NCBI GenBank assembly: GCA_910588295.1
Contig: CAJUQO010000006.1
Location: 10,758 to 74,757, forward strand
Origin: an uncultured Lachnospiraceae bacterium
GTDB taxonomy: Bacteria; Bacillota; Clostridia; Lachnospirales; Lachnospiraceae
Direction: 5' to 3'
Length of the DNA stretch: 64,000 nucleotides
Position 1 is the stretch's first letter. Every line of letters begins with the position of its first letter. The notes beneath the pieces are model-generated. The model saw only the letters and a list, made by a program, of their open reading frames with translations, did no database searches and was not told the DNA's origin. Shown in pieces: positions 1 through 8,022 of the stretch. A program made the translations under genes and the position numbers.

Positions 1-62
1 TGAAGGAAGATGTGAGTGTCCTGAAGGAAGATGTGAGTGTCCTGAAAGAAGACGTACAAAAG
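1..62 (+). repeat. 21-bp tandem repeat coding for heptads
   Basis: A 21-base unit is present as an almost complete copy at 1-20, an identical copy at 21-41 and a diverged copy at 42-62. Each unit codes for one seven-residue heptad of the coiled coil. The array probably continues to the left of the window. Copy number of such repeats usually varies between strains. Confidence 0.75.
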
Positions 63-263
63 CTGGATCAGCGCATGACGAGGATGGAGGTGCACATTGA
101 AAATGTCACGGATAAAAATATCGCGCATCTGATCGAGGTTTTTGAACCGGCGGCGAAAACATATATGGAAAAGGCTGCGGAGATTGAGACGATGCAGGAA
201 GATATTGCGGTCATGAAATGTGCGATCCAGGAGCACAGTGAGAAATTGCAGAAGATTTCGTAG
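1..263 (+). CDS. C-terminal end of a coiled-coil protein (5' end outside window)
   Basis: The frame is already open at the first base and ends at a TAG at 261-263, so only the last 86 or so residues are visible and the start lies outside the window. The visible part is highly charged and begins with perfect seven-residue repeats (LKEDVSV), followed by heptad-like spacing of Leu, Met and Ile, which points to a long alpha-helical coiled coil. No enzymatic motif is visible. It could be the tail of a phage-type or DUF-type coiled-coil protein or of a chemoreceptor-like protein; the family cannot be named from this piece. A terminator follows directly. Confidence 0.6.
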   Translation, partial: KEDVSVLKEDVSVLKEDVQKLDQRMTRMEVHIENVTDKNIAHLIEVFEPAAKTYMEKAAEIETMQEDIAVMKCAIQEHSEKLQKIS

Positions 264-283
264 AAGATCATCTCCATAGGATA

Positions 284-335
284 AAAGATGCAGGGCCTGT
301 TCAGGAGTCAGGGGCTTTTGCATCTTTTTATTTTT
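284..335 (+). terminator. Intrinsic terminator of the coiled-coil gene
   Basis: The outer stem AAAAGATGCA / TGCATCTTTT and the inner part CCTG / CAGG fold into one long hairpin, followed by a T-rich run to about 335. It separates the upstream gene from the dehydratase operon. Confidence 0.75.
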
Positions 336-431
336 GACATAAAAGCCACATTAAAACAGGAAAAACAACAAAAATCCAACATAAATACAAAACAATCCAA
401 ATAAATCATCAAAATTTTGGCTATATTGTCC

Positions 432-460
432 TGTTCATTTTTTAGGGGCTATGCTATAAT
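432..460 (+). promoter_or_regulatory. Promoter of the diol dehydratase operon
   Basis: A consensus TATAAT at 455-460 is preceded by TG one base upstream (extended -10). A weak -35 (TGTTCA, 432-437) sits 17 bases away. The surrounding A+T-rich DNA contrasts with the G+C-rich operon that follows. Confidence 0.6.
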
Positions 461-520
461 AAATTCATATATGCGCCGTAAAATACCGGTGGTGAAAAAT
501 GTTCGTAAAACGGATTTCCC

Positions 521-623
521 CGCGGGCCGCTGCAGAGAAGCGCCCCATTGAAAGCGGGCGGGTTTTGGACAGCCATCACAAGAGAATGAAAAGCGGGCGG
601 CAGCGAGAAACGGCGGGCCCGCG
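521..623 (+). promoter_or_regulatory. Structured leader of the dehydratase operon
   Basis: The leader between the promoter and pduC is about 170 bases. CGCGGGCC at 521-528 can pair with GGCCCGCG at 616-623, which lies directly before the ribosome site of pduC (624-631). An 11-base direct repeat (AAAGCGGGCGG) stands at 551-561 and 590-600. No B12-box or other known riboswitch core was recognised. The long-range pairing could affect translation, but this is inference. Confidence 0.3.
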
Positions 624-637
624 AAAGGGAGTTGAAT

Positions 638-2302
638 ATGAAGAGATCGAAGAGAGTGGAGGCTCTGGATCAGCGTAGGGTGAATCGGGACGGGTTCATC
701 GACGAGTGGCCGGAAAAAGGATTCATTGCCATGAGCAGTCCCTACGACCCGGAGCCGTCGGTGCGGGTGGAAAACGGGGTTATCACGGAGCTGGACGGAA
801 AGAAGCGGGAGGAGTTCGACTTTATCGACCAGTTTATCGCGGATTATGCGATCCGGGTGGACAGGGCCGAGGAGTCTATGGCGGTGCCTTCCCTGGAGAT
901 CGCCCGCAGGATCGTGGATATCCATGTGTCCCGGGACGAGATCCTGAAGCTGGTGTCGGGCATTACCCCGGCCAAGATGAAGGAAGTCATCAATCATCTA
1001 AACGTGGTGGAGCTGATGATGGGTATGCAGAAGATGCGCGCCCGCCGGGTGCCGGGCAACCAGGCCCATATCACGAACCTGAAAGACGATCCGGTGCAGA
1101 TTGCCGCCGACGCGGCCGAGGGGGCCCTCCGCGGATTCAGCGAGGAGGAAACCACCATGGGTATCGCTCGCTATGCGCCGTTCAGCGCCATCGCGCTGCT
1201 GATCGGTTCCCAGGTGGGACGGCGCGGCGTGCTGACCCAGTGTTCCGCCGAGGAAGCCACGGAGCTGGAGCTGGGAATCCGGGGCTTTACGACCTATGCG
1301 GAGACGCTGTCGGTGTACGGCACGGAGAAAGTATTTATCGACGGGGACGACACCCCCTATTCCAAAGCGTTTCTGAACGCGGCCTATGCTTCCCGCGGGC
1401 TGAAGGTGCGGTTCACCTCCGGCTCCGGCTCCGAGGTATTGATGGGCAGCACGGAGAAAAAATCCATGCTCTATTTGGAGTGCCGCTGCCTGTACATGAC
1501 CAAGGGCGCCGGTTCCCAGGGCATCCAGAACGGTTCCGTGAGCTGTATCGGCATCACGGCCAGCGTGCCCGCCGGTATCCGCGAGGTGATCGGCGAGAAC
1601 CTGGTGGCGGCTCTTCTGGGGCTGGAGTGCGCGTCCTCCAACGACCAGAGTTTTTCCAATTCGGATATGAGAAGGACGGCCAGGACCATGCTGCAGTTTA
1701 TGCCGGGCACGGACTTTATTTTCTCCGGTTACGCGGCGGAGCCCAACTACGACAATATGTTTGCCGGGTCGAATTTTGACGCGGAGGACTTTGACGATTA
1801 TAACGTGATCCAGCGGGATATGCAGGTGGACGGCGGTCTGAAACCTGTGACCGAGGAGGATGTGATCCGGGTGCGCCGCAAGGCCGGACAGGCCGTGCAG
1901 GCGGTGTTCCGTTACCTGAATCTGGCGGAAGTGACGGACGAGCAGGTGGAGGCCGTGACTTACGCCCATGGCAGCAAGGATACCCTGAACCGCGACGTGG
2001 TGGCGGATCTAATGGGTATTGAGGAAATGATGAAAAAGGGCGTCACCGGCATCGATGTGGTGAAGGCCTTGGCGGAGACTGGTTTTGAGGATGTGGCGGA
2101 CAGCATCCTGAATATGCTCAAACAGCGGGTGATCGGCGACTACATGCATACGGCGGCAATCCTGGATGAGAATTTCCATGTGATGTCCGGGGTGAATACG
2201 CCGAACAATTACATGGGCCCCGGTACGGGCTACCGGGTGGATGGCAAGCGCTGGGAGGAGATCAAGCAGATCCCCCATCGTATTGACAGGCATAAATTTT
2301 AG
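638..2302 (+). CDS. pduC: B12-dependent propanediol/glycerol dehydratase, large subunit
   Basis: This is the catalytic subunit of the adenosylcobalamin-dependent diol dehydratase, which converts 1,2-propanediol to propionaldehyde or glycerol to 3-hydroxypropionaldehyde. The 555-residue length is the family's usual size, and the protein is collinear with PduC/DhaB1 throughout, including the N-terminal stretch RVNRDGFIDEWPEKGF and the C-terminal part ending in RYRV-type residues. The ATG at 638 is chosen over the TTG at 632 because AAAGGGAG (624-631) is correctly spaced. It is the first gene of a tight pduCDEGH operon. Sequence alone does not decide between propanediol and glycerol as the main substrate. 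Confidence 0.95.
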   Translation: MKRSKRVEALDQRRVNRDGFIDEWPEKGFIAMSSPYDPEPSVRVENGVITELDGKKREEFDFIDQFIADYAIRVDRAEESMAVPSLEIARRIVDIHVSRDEILKLVSGITPAKMKEVINHLNVVELMMGMQKMRARRVPGNQAHITNLKDDPVQIAADAAEGALRGFSEEETTMGIARYAPFSAIALLIGSQVGRRGVLTQCSAEEATELELGIRGFTTYAETLSVYGTEKVFIDGDDTPYSKAFLNAAYASRGLKVRFTSGSGSEVLMGSTEKKSMLYLECRCLYMTKGAGSQGIQNGSVSCIGITASVPAGIREVIGENLVAALLGLECASSNDQSFSNSDMRRTARTMLQFMPGTDFIFSGYAAEPNYDNMFAGSNFDAEDFDDYNVIQRDMQVDGGLKPVTEEDVIRVRRKAGQAVQAVFRYLNLAEVTDEQVEAVTYAHGSKDTLNRDVVADLMGIEEMMKKGVTGIDVVKALAETGFEDVADSILNMLKQRVIGDYMHTAAILDENFHVMSGVNTPNNYMGPGTGYRVDGKRWEEIKQIPHRIDRHKF

Positions 2303-2313
2303 GAGGGACGGAT

Positions 2314-2952
2314 ATGGAAATCAATGAATTGCTGGTACGGCAGATTACGGATGCAGTGATCCGGGAGCTGCATCAGGACAGATCCGCCGCTCCCGGCGGT
2401 GAGGACAGGATCGAGAAGGTAGATTACAGCGGTTATCCCCGGGCGGAGCAGGGGACGGATCCCAAGGAAGTGGTGATCGGTGTGGGCGCGGCTTTCCAGA
2501 CCGTAATCAAAAACACGATCACCGGCATCCCTCTGGATGATGTGATCCGGAATATTATAGCCGGTATTGAGGAGGAGGGCATGACGGCCCGGGTGGTCAA
2601 GAACCTGAAAACCTCTGACGTGGGCTTTATCGGACTGGAAGCGGCGAAGCTTTCCGGTTCCGGCATCGGCATCGGCCTGCAGTCCAAGGGGACGACGGTC
2701 ATCCATCACAAGGATCTCTATCCGCTGTCCAATCTGGAGCTTTTCCCCCAGGCGCCCCTGATGACACTGGAGACATATTTCAACGTGGGAAAGAATGCGG
2801 CAAAATATGTGAAGGGCGAGAAGGTACTGCCCATTGCCTGCACCAACGATCCGATGGTCCGGGCGAAATATCAGGTGAAAGCGGCGCTGATGCACATCCA
2901 GGAGACAGACCAGCTGTCCCCGGAATTAAATATGATTGAATGGACGGTGTGA
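2314..2952 (+). CDS. pduD: Diol dehydratase, medium subunit
   Basis: The 212-residue middle subunit of the (alpha-beta-gamma)2 dehydratase helps bind adenosylcobalamin between the subunits. The start has a strong AGGAGGG site 11 bases downstream of the pduC stop. The N-terminal tail (about 30 residues, MEINELLVRQITDAVI) resembles the amphipathic helix that targets PduD to microcompartments in Salmonella. No shell genes are seen here, so that role is uncertain. The body contains the conserved EVVIGVG-AF and GIGIGLQSKGTT stretches typical of the family. Confidence 0.93.
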   Translation: MEINELLVRQITDAVIRELHQDRSAAPGGEDRIEKVDYSGYPRAEQGTDPKEVVIGVGAAFQTVIKNTITGIPLDDVIRNIIAGIEEEGMTARVVKNLKTSDVGFIGLEAAKLSGSGIGIGLQSKGTTVIHHKDLYPLSNLELFPQAPLMTLETYFNVGKNAAKYVKGEKVLPIACTNDPMVRAKYQVKAALMHIQETDQLSPELNMIEWTV

Positions 2953-2956
2953 GACG

Positions 2957-3355
2957 ATGAGATATCCATTGGGCGAATATGAAGCGGATTCGATTACTTC
3001 CAAGACAGGCAAGAAGCTCTCCCAGATCACGTTGGATGAGATCCGGCGGGGCAATATCACGGCGGATGATATCAAAATTTCCCGGGAGATGCTGGAAAAG
3101 CAGGGCGCGGTCTGCCGTGAGAATGATAACCCGGCCATGGAGCAGAACTTTGTCCGGGCCTCGGAGATGGTGAACATCCCGGATGAGGTGATCCTTACTA
3201 TGTACAACAAGCTGCGTCCTAACCGTTCCACAAAGCTGGAGCTGGTGCAGATGGCCCAGGCCCTTCTGGAACAGTACCAGGCGCCGAACTGCGCAAAACT
3301 GGTGATGGAAGCGGTGCAGATCTACGAAAAGAGAGGAATCCTTCTGGAATCATGA
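2957..3355 (+). CDS. pduE: Diol dehydratase, small subunit
   Basis: The 132-residue small subunit completes the dehydratase. An in-frame ATG at 2936 would overlap pduD by 17 bases; ATG 2957 is preferred because the protein then begins MRYPLGEYEADSI, as family members do, four bases after the pduD stop, suggesting translational coupling (no good ribosome site is visible for either start). The conserved LRPNRST motif is present at about residues 89-95. Its end overlaps pduG by four bases. Confidence 0.9.
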   Translation: MRYPLGEYEADSITSKTGKKLSQITLDEIRRGNITADDIKISREMLEKQGAVCRENDNPAMEQNFVRASEMVNIPDEVILTMYNKLRPNRSTKLELVQMAQALLEQYQAPNCAKLVMEAVQIYEKRGILLES

Positions 3356-5178
3356 AAACAGTTGCGGGAATTGACATCGGTAATTCGACAACTGAAGTAT
3401 GTATAGGCGCCTTTGACGATCAGGGAAAGCTGAGTTTTCTCTCCAGTGCCTCCACCCGCACCACGGGAACCAAGGGGACGCCGGACAACGTGCGGGGTAT
3501 CCGCACAGCCCTGGAGATAGCGGTGCAGAAGACCGGCAGCCCCAGGGTGTATCCGGATATCCTGCTGCTGAATGAGGCAGCCCCGGTGATCGGCGATACG
3601 GCCATGGAGACCATCACGGAGACGATCATCATGGAGTCCTCCATGATCGGGCACAATCCGTCTACCCCGGCGGGAGCCGGACAGGCGGTGGGGGAGATCA
3701 TAGGTATCGAACATCTTTCCCAGGCCGTACAGGGGCGGGATTATATTGTGACGGTGCCGGAGCGGGTTTCCTATGAGTCGGCGGCGGAGCTCTTAAATTC
3801 TGTGCAGGGAATGATCTCTGTGACGGGGGCCATCCTGCAGCGGGACGAGGCCGTGCTGGTGTATAACCGGCTGCGCCGCAAAATACCGATCCTTGATGAA
3901 GTGGCGAAGCTCTCGCAGATCCCCGAGCATAAACAGGCGGCCGTGGAGGTGGCCCTGCCGGGACAGACCATACATATGCTGTCCAATCCCTACGGGATTG
4001 CCACCCTGCTGAACCTGGACGCGGAGGAGACCCGTCAGGTGATGCCCATTGCCAAGAGCCTGATCGGCAAGCGCAGCGCGGTGGTGATCAAGACGCCGGG
4101 GGGCAATGTGCGGGAAAACGTTCTGCCTGCCGGGGAGATTTATATCTCCGGGGACAGCGAGCAGACGGTTTCCATTGATGCCGGGGCGGAGGCCATCATG
4201 GTGGCCGTCCATAAGGCGGGCGCGGTGCGGGACATTGCGGGGCAGGAAAACAGCAATGTGGGCCATATGCTGCGCCGGATCAAGGGCGGCATGAAGACTG
4301 TGTCCGGCCAGGCGGAAAGCAGCATCCGCATTACGGACATCCTGGCCGTGGATACGCTGGCTCCGGTGCAAATTTCCGGGGCGCTGGCGGGAGAAACCTG
4401 CATGGAGAAAGCGGTGGGTGTGGCGGCTATGGTAAAGACCAGCCAGCTTCCCATGCGGGAGATCGCGGACTGCCTGCAGGCGGAGCTGGGCATAGAGGTG
4501 CGGGTGGCCGGTGTGGAGGCTGTGATGGCGTCCATGGGGGCCATGACCACGCCGGGGACGAAGCTGCCCCTGGCGATTCTGGATATGGGCGGCGGATCCA
4601 CCGACGCGGCGCTGGTGACGGAGGAAGGCCGCGTGGCCGTGACCCATCAGGCCGGAGCCGGGGAGCTGGTGACGATGCTGATCCAGACGGAGCTTGGCCT
4701 GCACAGCCGTATCACGGCGGAGCGCATCAAACGTTATCCCCTGGCGAAGGTGGAGAGCCTGTTCCATATCCGGCTGGAGAGCGGCGAGATCCGCTTTTTC
4801 GAGGAGCCGTTGAGCCCGCGTCTTTTTGGCAGCGTGGTGCTTCTGGAGCCGGAGGAGATGGTTCGGATTGAGGAGGATCTCACCCTGGAGCAGATCGTGG
4901 ATGTGCGCCGGGAAGCGAAAAAGAAAGTATTTATTACAAATGCCCTGCGGGCCCTGGAAACCGTGGCGCCGGAACACAATCTACGGCGGGTGCCCAACGT
5001 GGTGTTGGTGGGCGGCTCGGCGGAGGATTTTGAGATCCCCGAGATGCTGCTGGAGGAACTGGCCAATTACCGGGTACTCTGTGGGCGCGGCAATATCCGG
5101 CGGACGGAAGGCCCCAGGAACGCAGTGGCCACGGGCCTGGTGATGTCCTGGTGGAGCAGCCGGGAAAAGGATCGATAA
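3352..5178 (+). CDS. pduG: Diol dehydratase reactivase, large subunit
   Basis: A 608-residue ATPase that, with PduH, expels damaged cobalamin from the inactivated dehydratase so that fresh adenosylcobalamin can bind. The N-terminus VAGIDIGNSTTE is the phosphate-1 loop of the Hsp70/actin-like ATPase fold; a second nucleotide motif, LDMGGGSTDAAL, lies near residues 410-420; and VVLVGGSAEDF is the adenosine motif near the C-terminus. The length equals DdrA/PduG. Start ATG overlaps the pduE stop (ATGA), so translation is probably coupled. Confidence 0.95.
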   Translation: MKTVAGIDIGNSTTEVCIGAFDDQGKLSFLSSASTRTTGTKGTPDNVRGIRTALEIAVQKTGSPRVYPDILLLNEAAPVIGDTAMETITETIIMESSMIGHNPSTPAGAGQAVGEIIGIEHLSQAVQGRDYIVTVPERVSYESAAELLNSVQGMISVTGAILQRDEAVLVYNRLRRKIPILDEVAKLSQIPEHKQAAVEVALPGQTIHMLSNPYGIATLLNLDAEETRQVMPIAKSLIGKRSAVVIKTPGGNVRENVLPAGEIYISGDSEQTVSIDAGAEAIMVAVHKAGAVRDIAGQENSNVGHMLRRIKGGMKTVSGQAESSIRITDILAVDTLAPVQISGALAGETCMEKAVGVAAMVKTSQLPMREIADCLQAELGIEVRVAGVEAVMASMGAMTTPGTKLPLAILDMGGGSTDAALVTEEGRVAVTHQAGAGELVTMLIQTELGLHSRITAERIKRYPLAKVESLFHIRLESGEIRFFEEPLSPRLFGSVVLLEPEEMVRIEEDLTLEQIVDVRREAKKKVFITNALRALETVAPEHNLRRVPNVVLVGGSAEDFEIPEMLLEELANYRVLCGRGNIRRTEGPRNAVATGLVMSWWSSREKDR

Positions 5179-5230
5179 CAGATAGGCCGGCCGGGACAGC
5201 GCCGTGCGCCGGCTGTATGGAGAGATCAGT

Positions 5231-5569
5231 ATGCAGACAAATAAACCGGCCGTCCATATATATGTGGCGGATGATACACTACCCGCCATCCGGGAGATCT
5301 GCGCCGGGATGGAGGAGGAGGGCGTGCCCTGGAAGATCCTGCGGATGGACGGGACAGCCCGTGGGCTGGCCCACCGGGCGGCCACAGATTCCGTGCTGGA
5401 GGCCGGGATCGGCCTGGCTGCCGGTGAAGTGGCATTGCAGATGCGGAAAGTAGCCGAGGACTGTCCCCTGTTTATTTTCACAGCTCCCACGGCGGAGCAG
5501 TACAGGATGATCGGCACCAATGCGGCCCGGGCAGTAAAGAAGAAACGATTTCGCATGGCAGAATTATGA
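5231..5569 (+). CDS. pduH: Diol dehydratase reactivase, small subunit
   Basis: A 112-residue protein matching the small reactivase subunit (PduH/DdrB), which swaps with the dehydratase medium subunit during reactivation. The ATG at 5231 has GGAGAG just upstream and gives a normal N-terminus (MQTNKPAVHIYV); a GTG at 5204 would add nine residues without support. The conserved EEGVPW and the C-terminal AARAVKKKRF end are visible. It lies 52 bases after pduG in the same operon. Confidence 0.88.
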   Translation: MQTNKPAVHIYVADDTLPAIREICAGMEEEGVPWKILRMDGTARGLAHRAATDSVLEAGIGLAAGEVALQMRKVAEDCPLFIFTAPTAEQYRMIGTNAARAVKKKRFRMAEL

Positions 5570-5618
5570 TAGAGCGTGATTAACGAAGGGCGGGATATGC
5601 CGCCCGTTAGGGGATAGT

Positions 5619-6653
5619 ATGAAGATTTACACAAAAACAGGCGACCGGATGACCACCGGCCTGCTGGATGGCACCCGCGTGTCGAAGAACGATGTGCGGC
5701 TCCATCTGCTGGGGAATATGGATGAACTGAACAGTTATATCGGCCTGGTCAAGAGCCTGACCCAGGACAGGGAGCAGTTTGAGGAATTTTCGCAGATACA
5801 GCGGAATCTCATGCGGATCATGTCAGGGGTGGCGGAATCGGCAGAGGAGCCAGGGGAGCGGTTATTTGCTTTTCCGGAGGAGGCCGTGGCCCGTCTGGAG
5901 GAGAGGATCGACCGGATAGAGGAAGCTTTTGCACGGATAAAAGATTTTGTGCTGCCGGGAAGCACCTACTATTCGGCCCAGATCGATGTGGCCCGTACGG
6001 TGGTGCGGCGCTGCGAGCGGTGGTTCACTGCGGTGTCCGAGACCCACTCTGTGGATGAGACGGCGGCCCGCTATCTGAACCGGCTATCGGATTATCTGTA
6101 TATGACGGCCCGCTACGTGGACGCGAAGAACCAGGGCGTGACCTTAGCCCAGCAGATGGTGAAGGCCGTAGCGGGAGAGGGGGCACAGGGAGAGAGCGGC
6201 GCAGCGGCAAATGTCCGGATGACCGGAGAGGGGGCTGCGGATTTGGGAGCAGCGGATCGCGGCGGGGCTGCGGGACAGGATCTGGCTGAATCAGATGCTA
6301 TACCGGAGCTCCCGGCGGAAAAAGGGCAGAAAATCCTGGAGGTTCTGGGGAAGAAGTTCAACACCACCTACAGCACGATCTATACTTTTTGTCTGTGCGG
6401 CCCGGAGGGAGATCGGCTGGCCACCAATTCTCTGGCTGGCCATTCCGTGGCGGTTCACGAGTCCATGGCTGCTGCCCTGGAAGCGCTGCGGCGGGCAAAG
6501 CGGGACGGAGAATCCGCGTCCACGCCGGAAAAGAGCGGCGCGGCTATTTATAGAGGAGGATATCTGCTTGGCAGCGTAGGGGTTTACGGCAGTAACGAGA
6601 AAGCCAATAATGAAAAGATACAGGCGGCCCTCGATCTATTTTGGGAAGTATAA
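5619..6653 (+). CDS. pduO: PduO-type cob(I)alamin adenosyltransferase with extra C-terminal domain
   Basis: Residues 1 to about 175 form a PduO/MMAB-type adenosyltransferase that makes adenosylcobalamin for the dehydratase. Visible signs are KIYTKTGD, the GxVDExxxxIG-like stretch GNMDELNSYIG, and the C-terminal helix RRCERW...LNRLSDYLYMTAR. Residues about 180-225 are an Ala/Gly/Glu-rich linker. Residues about 230-344 form a second compact domain with a short alternating beta/alpha pattern. Salmonella PduO also has a C-terminal (HbpS/GlcG-like) domain, but I cannot confirm that this one is homologous. The gene closes the operon and supplies its cofactor. Confidence 0.85.
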   Translation: MKIYTKTGDRMTTGLLDGTRVSKNDVRLHLLGNMDELNSYIGLVKSLTQDREQFEEFSQIQRNLMRIMSGVAESAEEPGERLFAFPEEAVARLEERIDRIEEAFARIKDFVLPGSTYYSAQIDVARTVVRRCERWFTAVSETHSVDETAARYLNRLSDYLYMTARYVDAKNQGVTLAQQMVKAVAGEGAQGESGAAANVRMTGEGAADLGAADRGGAAGQDLAESDAIPELPAEKGQKILEVLGKKFNTTYSTIYTFCLCGPEGDRLATNSLAGHSVAVHESMAAALEALRRAKRDGESASTPEKSGAAIYRGGYLLGSVGVYGSNEKANNEKIQAALDLFWEV

Positions 6654-6692
6654 AAAGAAAAAACAAAAAGCCGTTGCGTGTGCAGCGGCTTT
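6652..6692 (-). terminator. Terminator of the DAHP synthase gene
   Basis: AAAGCCGTTGC (6667-6677) pairs with GCAGCGGCTTT (6682-6692) around a GTGT loop. Read on the minus strand the stem is followed by a long T-rich run (6652-6666). It may also stop plus-strand transcripts of the pdu operon less efficiently. Confidence 0.8.
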
Positions 6693-6728
6693 AAATGCGT
6701 CAATAAGTAGAAATCAGTCCATGGCAGC

Positions 6729-7778
6729 TTACCAAATGTCGGCAATATCATAAATCAGTTTCTCGGATTTCTGCCAGCCAAGGCAGGGATCGGTGATGGA
6801 TTTACCGTAACAGCCCTCCCCGATTTTCTGGGCGCCGTCTTCTATATAACTCTCTATCATCAGGCCTTTTACAAAGCCCCGCAGAGACGGATTCAGACGG
6901 ATACTGTGGAGTACCTCCTTGCTGATGCGAATTTGTTCGAGGTATTTTTTACCGGAGTTGGAGTGATTGGTATCGACGATCACACTCATATTTTTCAGGC
7001 CGGCCTCCTGATAGATTTCATGCAAATGATTCAGGTCTTCGTAGTGATAGTTCGGGGTGCTGGTGCCGAAACGATCTATAAACCCACGCAGGATGGCGTG
7101 GGCATAGGGGTTGCCGTTGGTGTGTACTTCCCAGCCTCTGTACAGAAAGGTGTGACCGCTCTGGGCTGCAACGATGCCGTTCATCATGACAGAGAGGTCA
7201 CCACTGGTAGGGTTCTTCATACCCACCGGAATGCCGATACCGCTGGCCGTGAGGCGGTGCTGCTGATTTTCCACGGAGCGGGCGCCGATGGCTGCATAGG
7301 ACAAGATATCGGACACATAACGGTGATTTTCAGGATAGAGCATCTCATCGGCGCAGGTCAGGCCAGTCTCCCGGATAGCCCGGGTGTGCAGTTCCCTCAC
7401 CTTTACCAGCCCTTCAAACATATCCGGCGCTTTGTCAGGGTCAGGCTGATGAACCAGCCCTTTGTAGCCGGCTCCGGTAGTTCGGGGTTTGTTGGTGTAG
7501 ATCCGGGGAATGATAAAGACCTTGTCCTTTACTTTTTCCTGAATTTTGGCCAGACGATAGGTGTAGTCCAGTACCGAATCCTCGTTGTCGGCGGAACAGG
7601 GGCCGATGATCAGGAGGAATTTATCCAGAGCTCCCTCGAAGATGGCTTTCATTTCCCGGTCGCGGGTTTCCTTGATGGCGGCAATGGTCGAGTCCACCGG
7701 GAATTGTTCTTTCACCTTCTTGGGAATCGGCAGTTTTCTTACAAATTTCATATCCATTTCCATAATAATATTCTCCAT
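6729..7778 (-). CDS. aroF: 3-deoxy-7-phosphoheptulonate (DAHP) synthase, class I AroFGH type
   Basis: This enzyme joins phosphoenolpyruvate and erythrose 4-phosphate in the first step of the shikimate pathway. The 349 residues match the AroG/AroF/AroH family. Visible family signs are LLIIGPCSADNED, IPRIYTNKPRTTGAGYKG, the metal/substrate region SARSVENQQHR, and VDTNHSNSGKK. The annotated ATG (7778) has no clear ribosome site; an in-frame ATG at 7763 preceded by GGAG nine bases away is an alternative, five residues shorter. The roughly 110-base leader contains two small hairpins but no T-box. Confidence 0.93.
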   Translation of the reverse strand: MENIIMEMDMKFVRKLPIPKKVKEQFPVDSTIAAIKETRDREMKAIFEGALDKFLLIIGPCSADNEDSVLDYTYRLAKIQEKVKDKVFIIPRIYTNKPRTTGAGYKGLVHQPDPDKAPDMFEGLVKVRELHTRAIRETGLTCADEMLYPENHRYVSDILSYAAIGARSVENQQHRLTASGIGIPVGMKNPTSGDLSVMMNGIVAAQSGHTFLYRGWEVHTNGNPYAHAILRGFIDRFGTSTPNYHYEDLNHLHEIYQEAGLKNMSVIVDTNHSNSGKKYLEQIRISKEVLHSIRLNPSLRGFVKGLMIESYIEDGAQKIGEGCYGKSITDPCLGWQKSEKLIYDIADIW

Positions 7779-7927
7779 GTAGATCAGTTAAACTTCCCAA
7801 AAATCACATTACCAGAAAGAACCTGTTTCTGATAATCAGATGAATGGCGTATGGTGCGCCTTTTACCGAAAAGGGCGCGGAAACTTTCGATAGCTATATT
7901 ACCACAGCCTGCGGGGGAAAGTAAAGT

Positions 7928-7960
7928 GGGGATTGCAGGTGAAGGAAACCTGCAATCCCC
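7928..7960 (-). terminator. Hairpin after the FNT channel gene
   Basis: A perfect 13-bp stem (GGGGATTGCAGGT, 7928-7940, with its complement at 7948-7960) lies just downstream of the FNT gene on the minus strand. The following minus-strand run is pyrimidine-rich (ACTTTACTTTC) rather than pure T, so it is a probable but imperfect terminator. Confidence 0.55.
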
Positions 7961-8022
7961 GGGAATATGTATCCGAAAAGTAGGAAACAGATCATCAGAT
8001 GGTCTGTGTTGTTGCCGTAAGA

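Noticed and set aside
461..637. Cobalamin riboswitch before the dehydratase operon
   Set aside because: Expected from biology, but the B12 box and the conserved core could not be found.
706..1779. 357-codon plus-strand frame inside pduC
   Set aside because: Out of frame with a complete, well-recognised PduC and without motifs.
3793..4977. 394-codon open frame opposite pduG
   Set aside because: A shadow of pduG with shadow-type composition (His, Arg, Gln) and no start signals.
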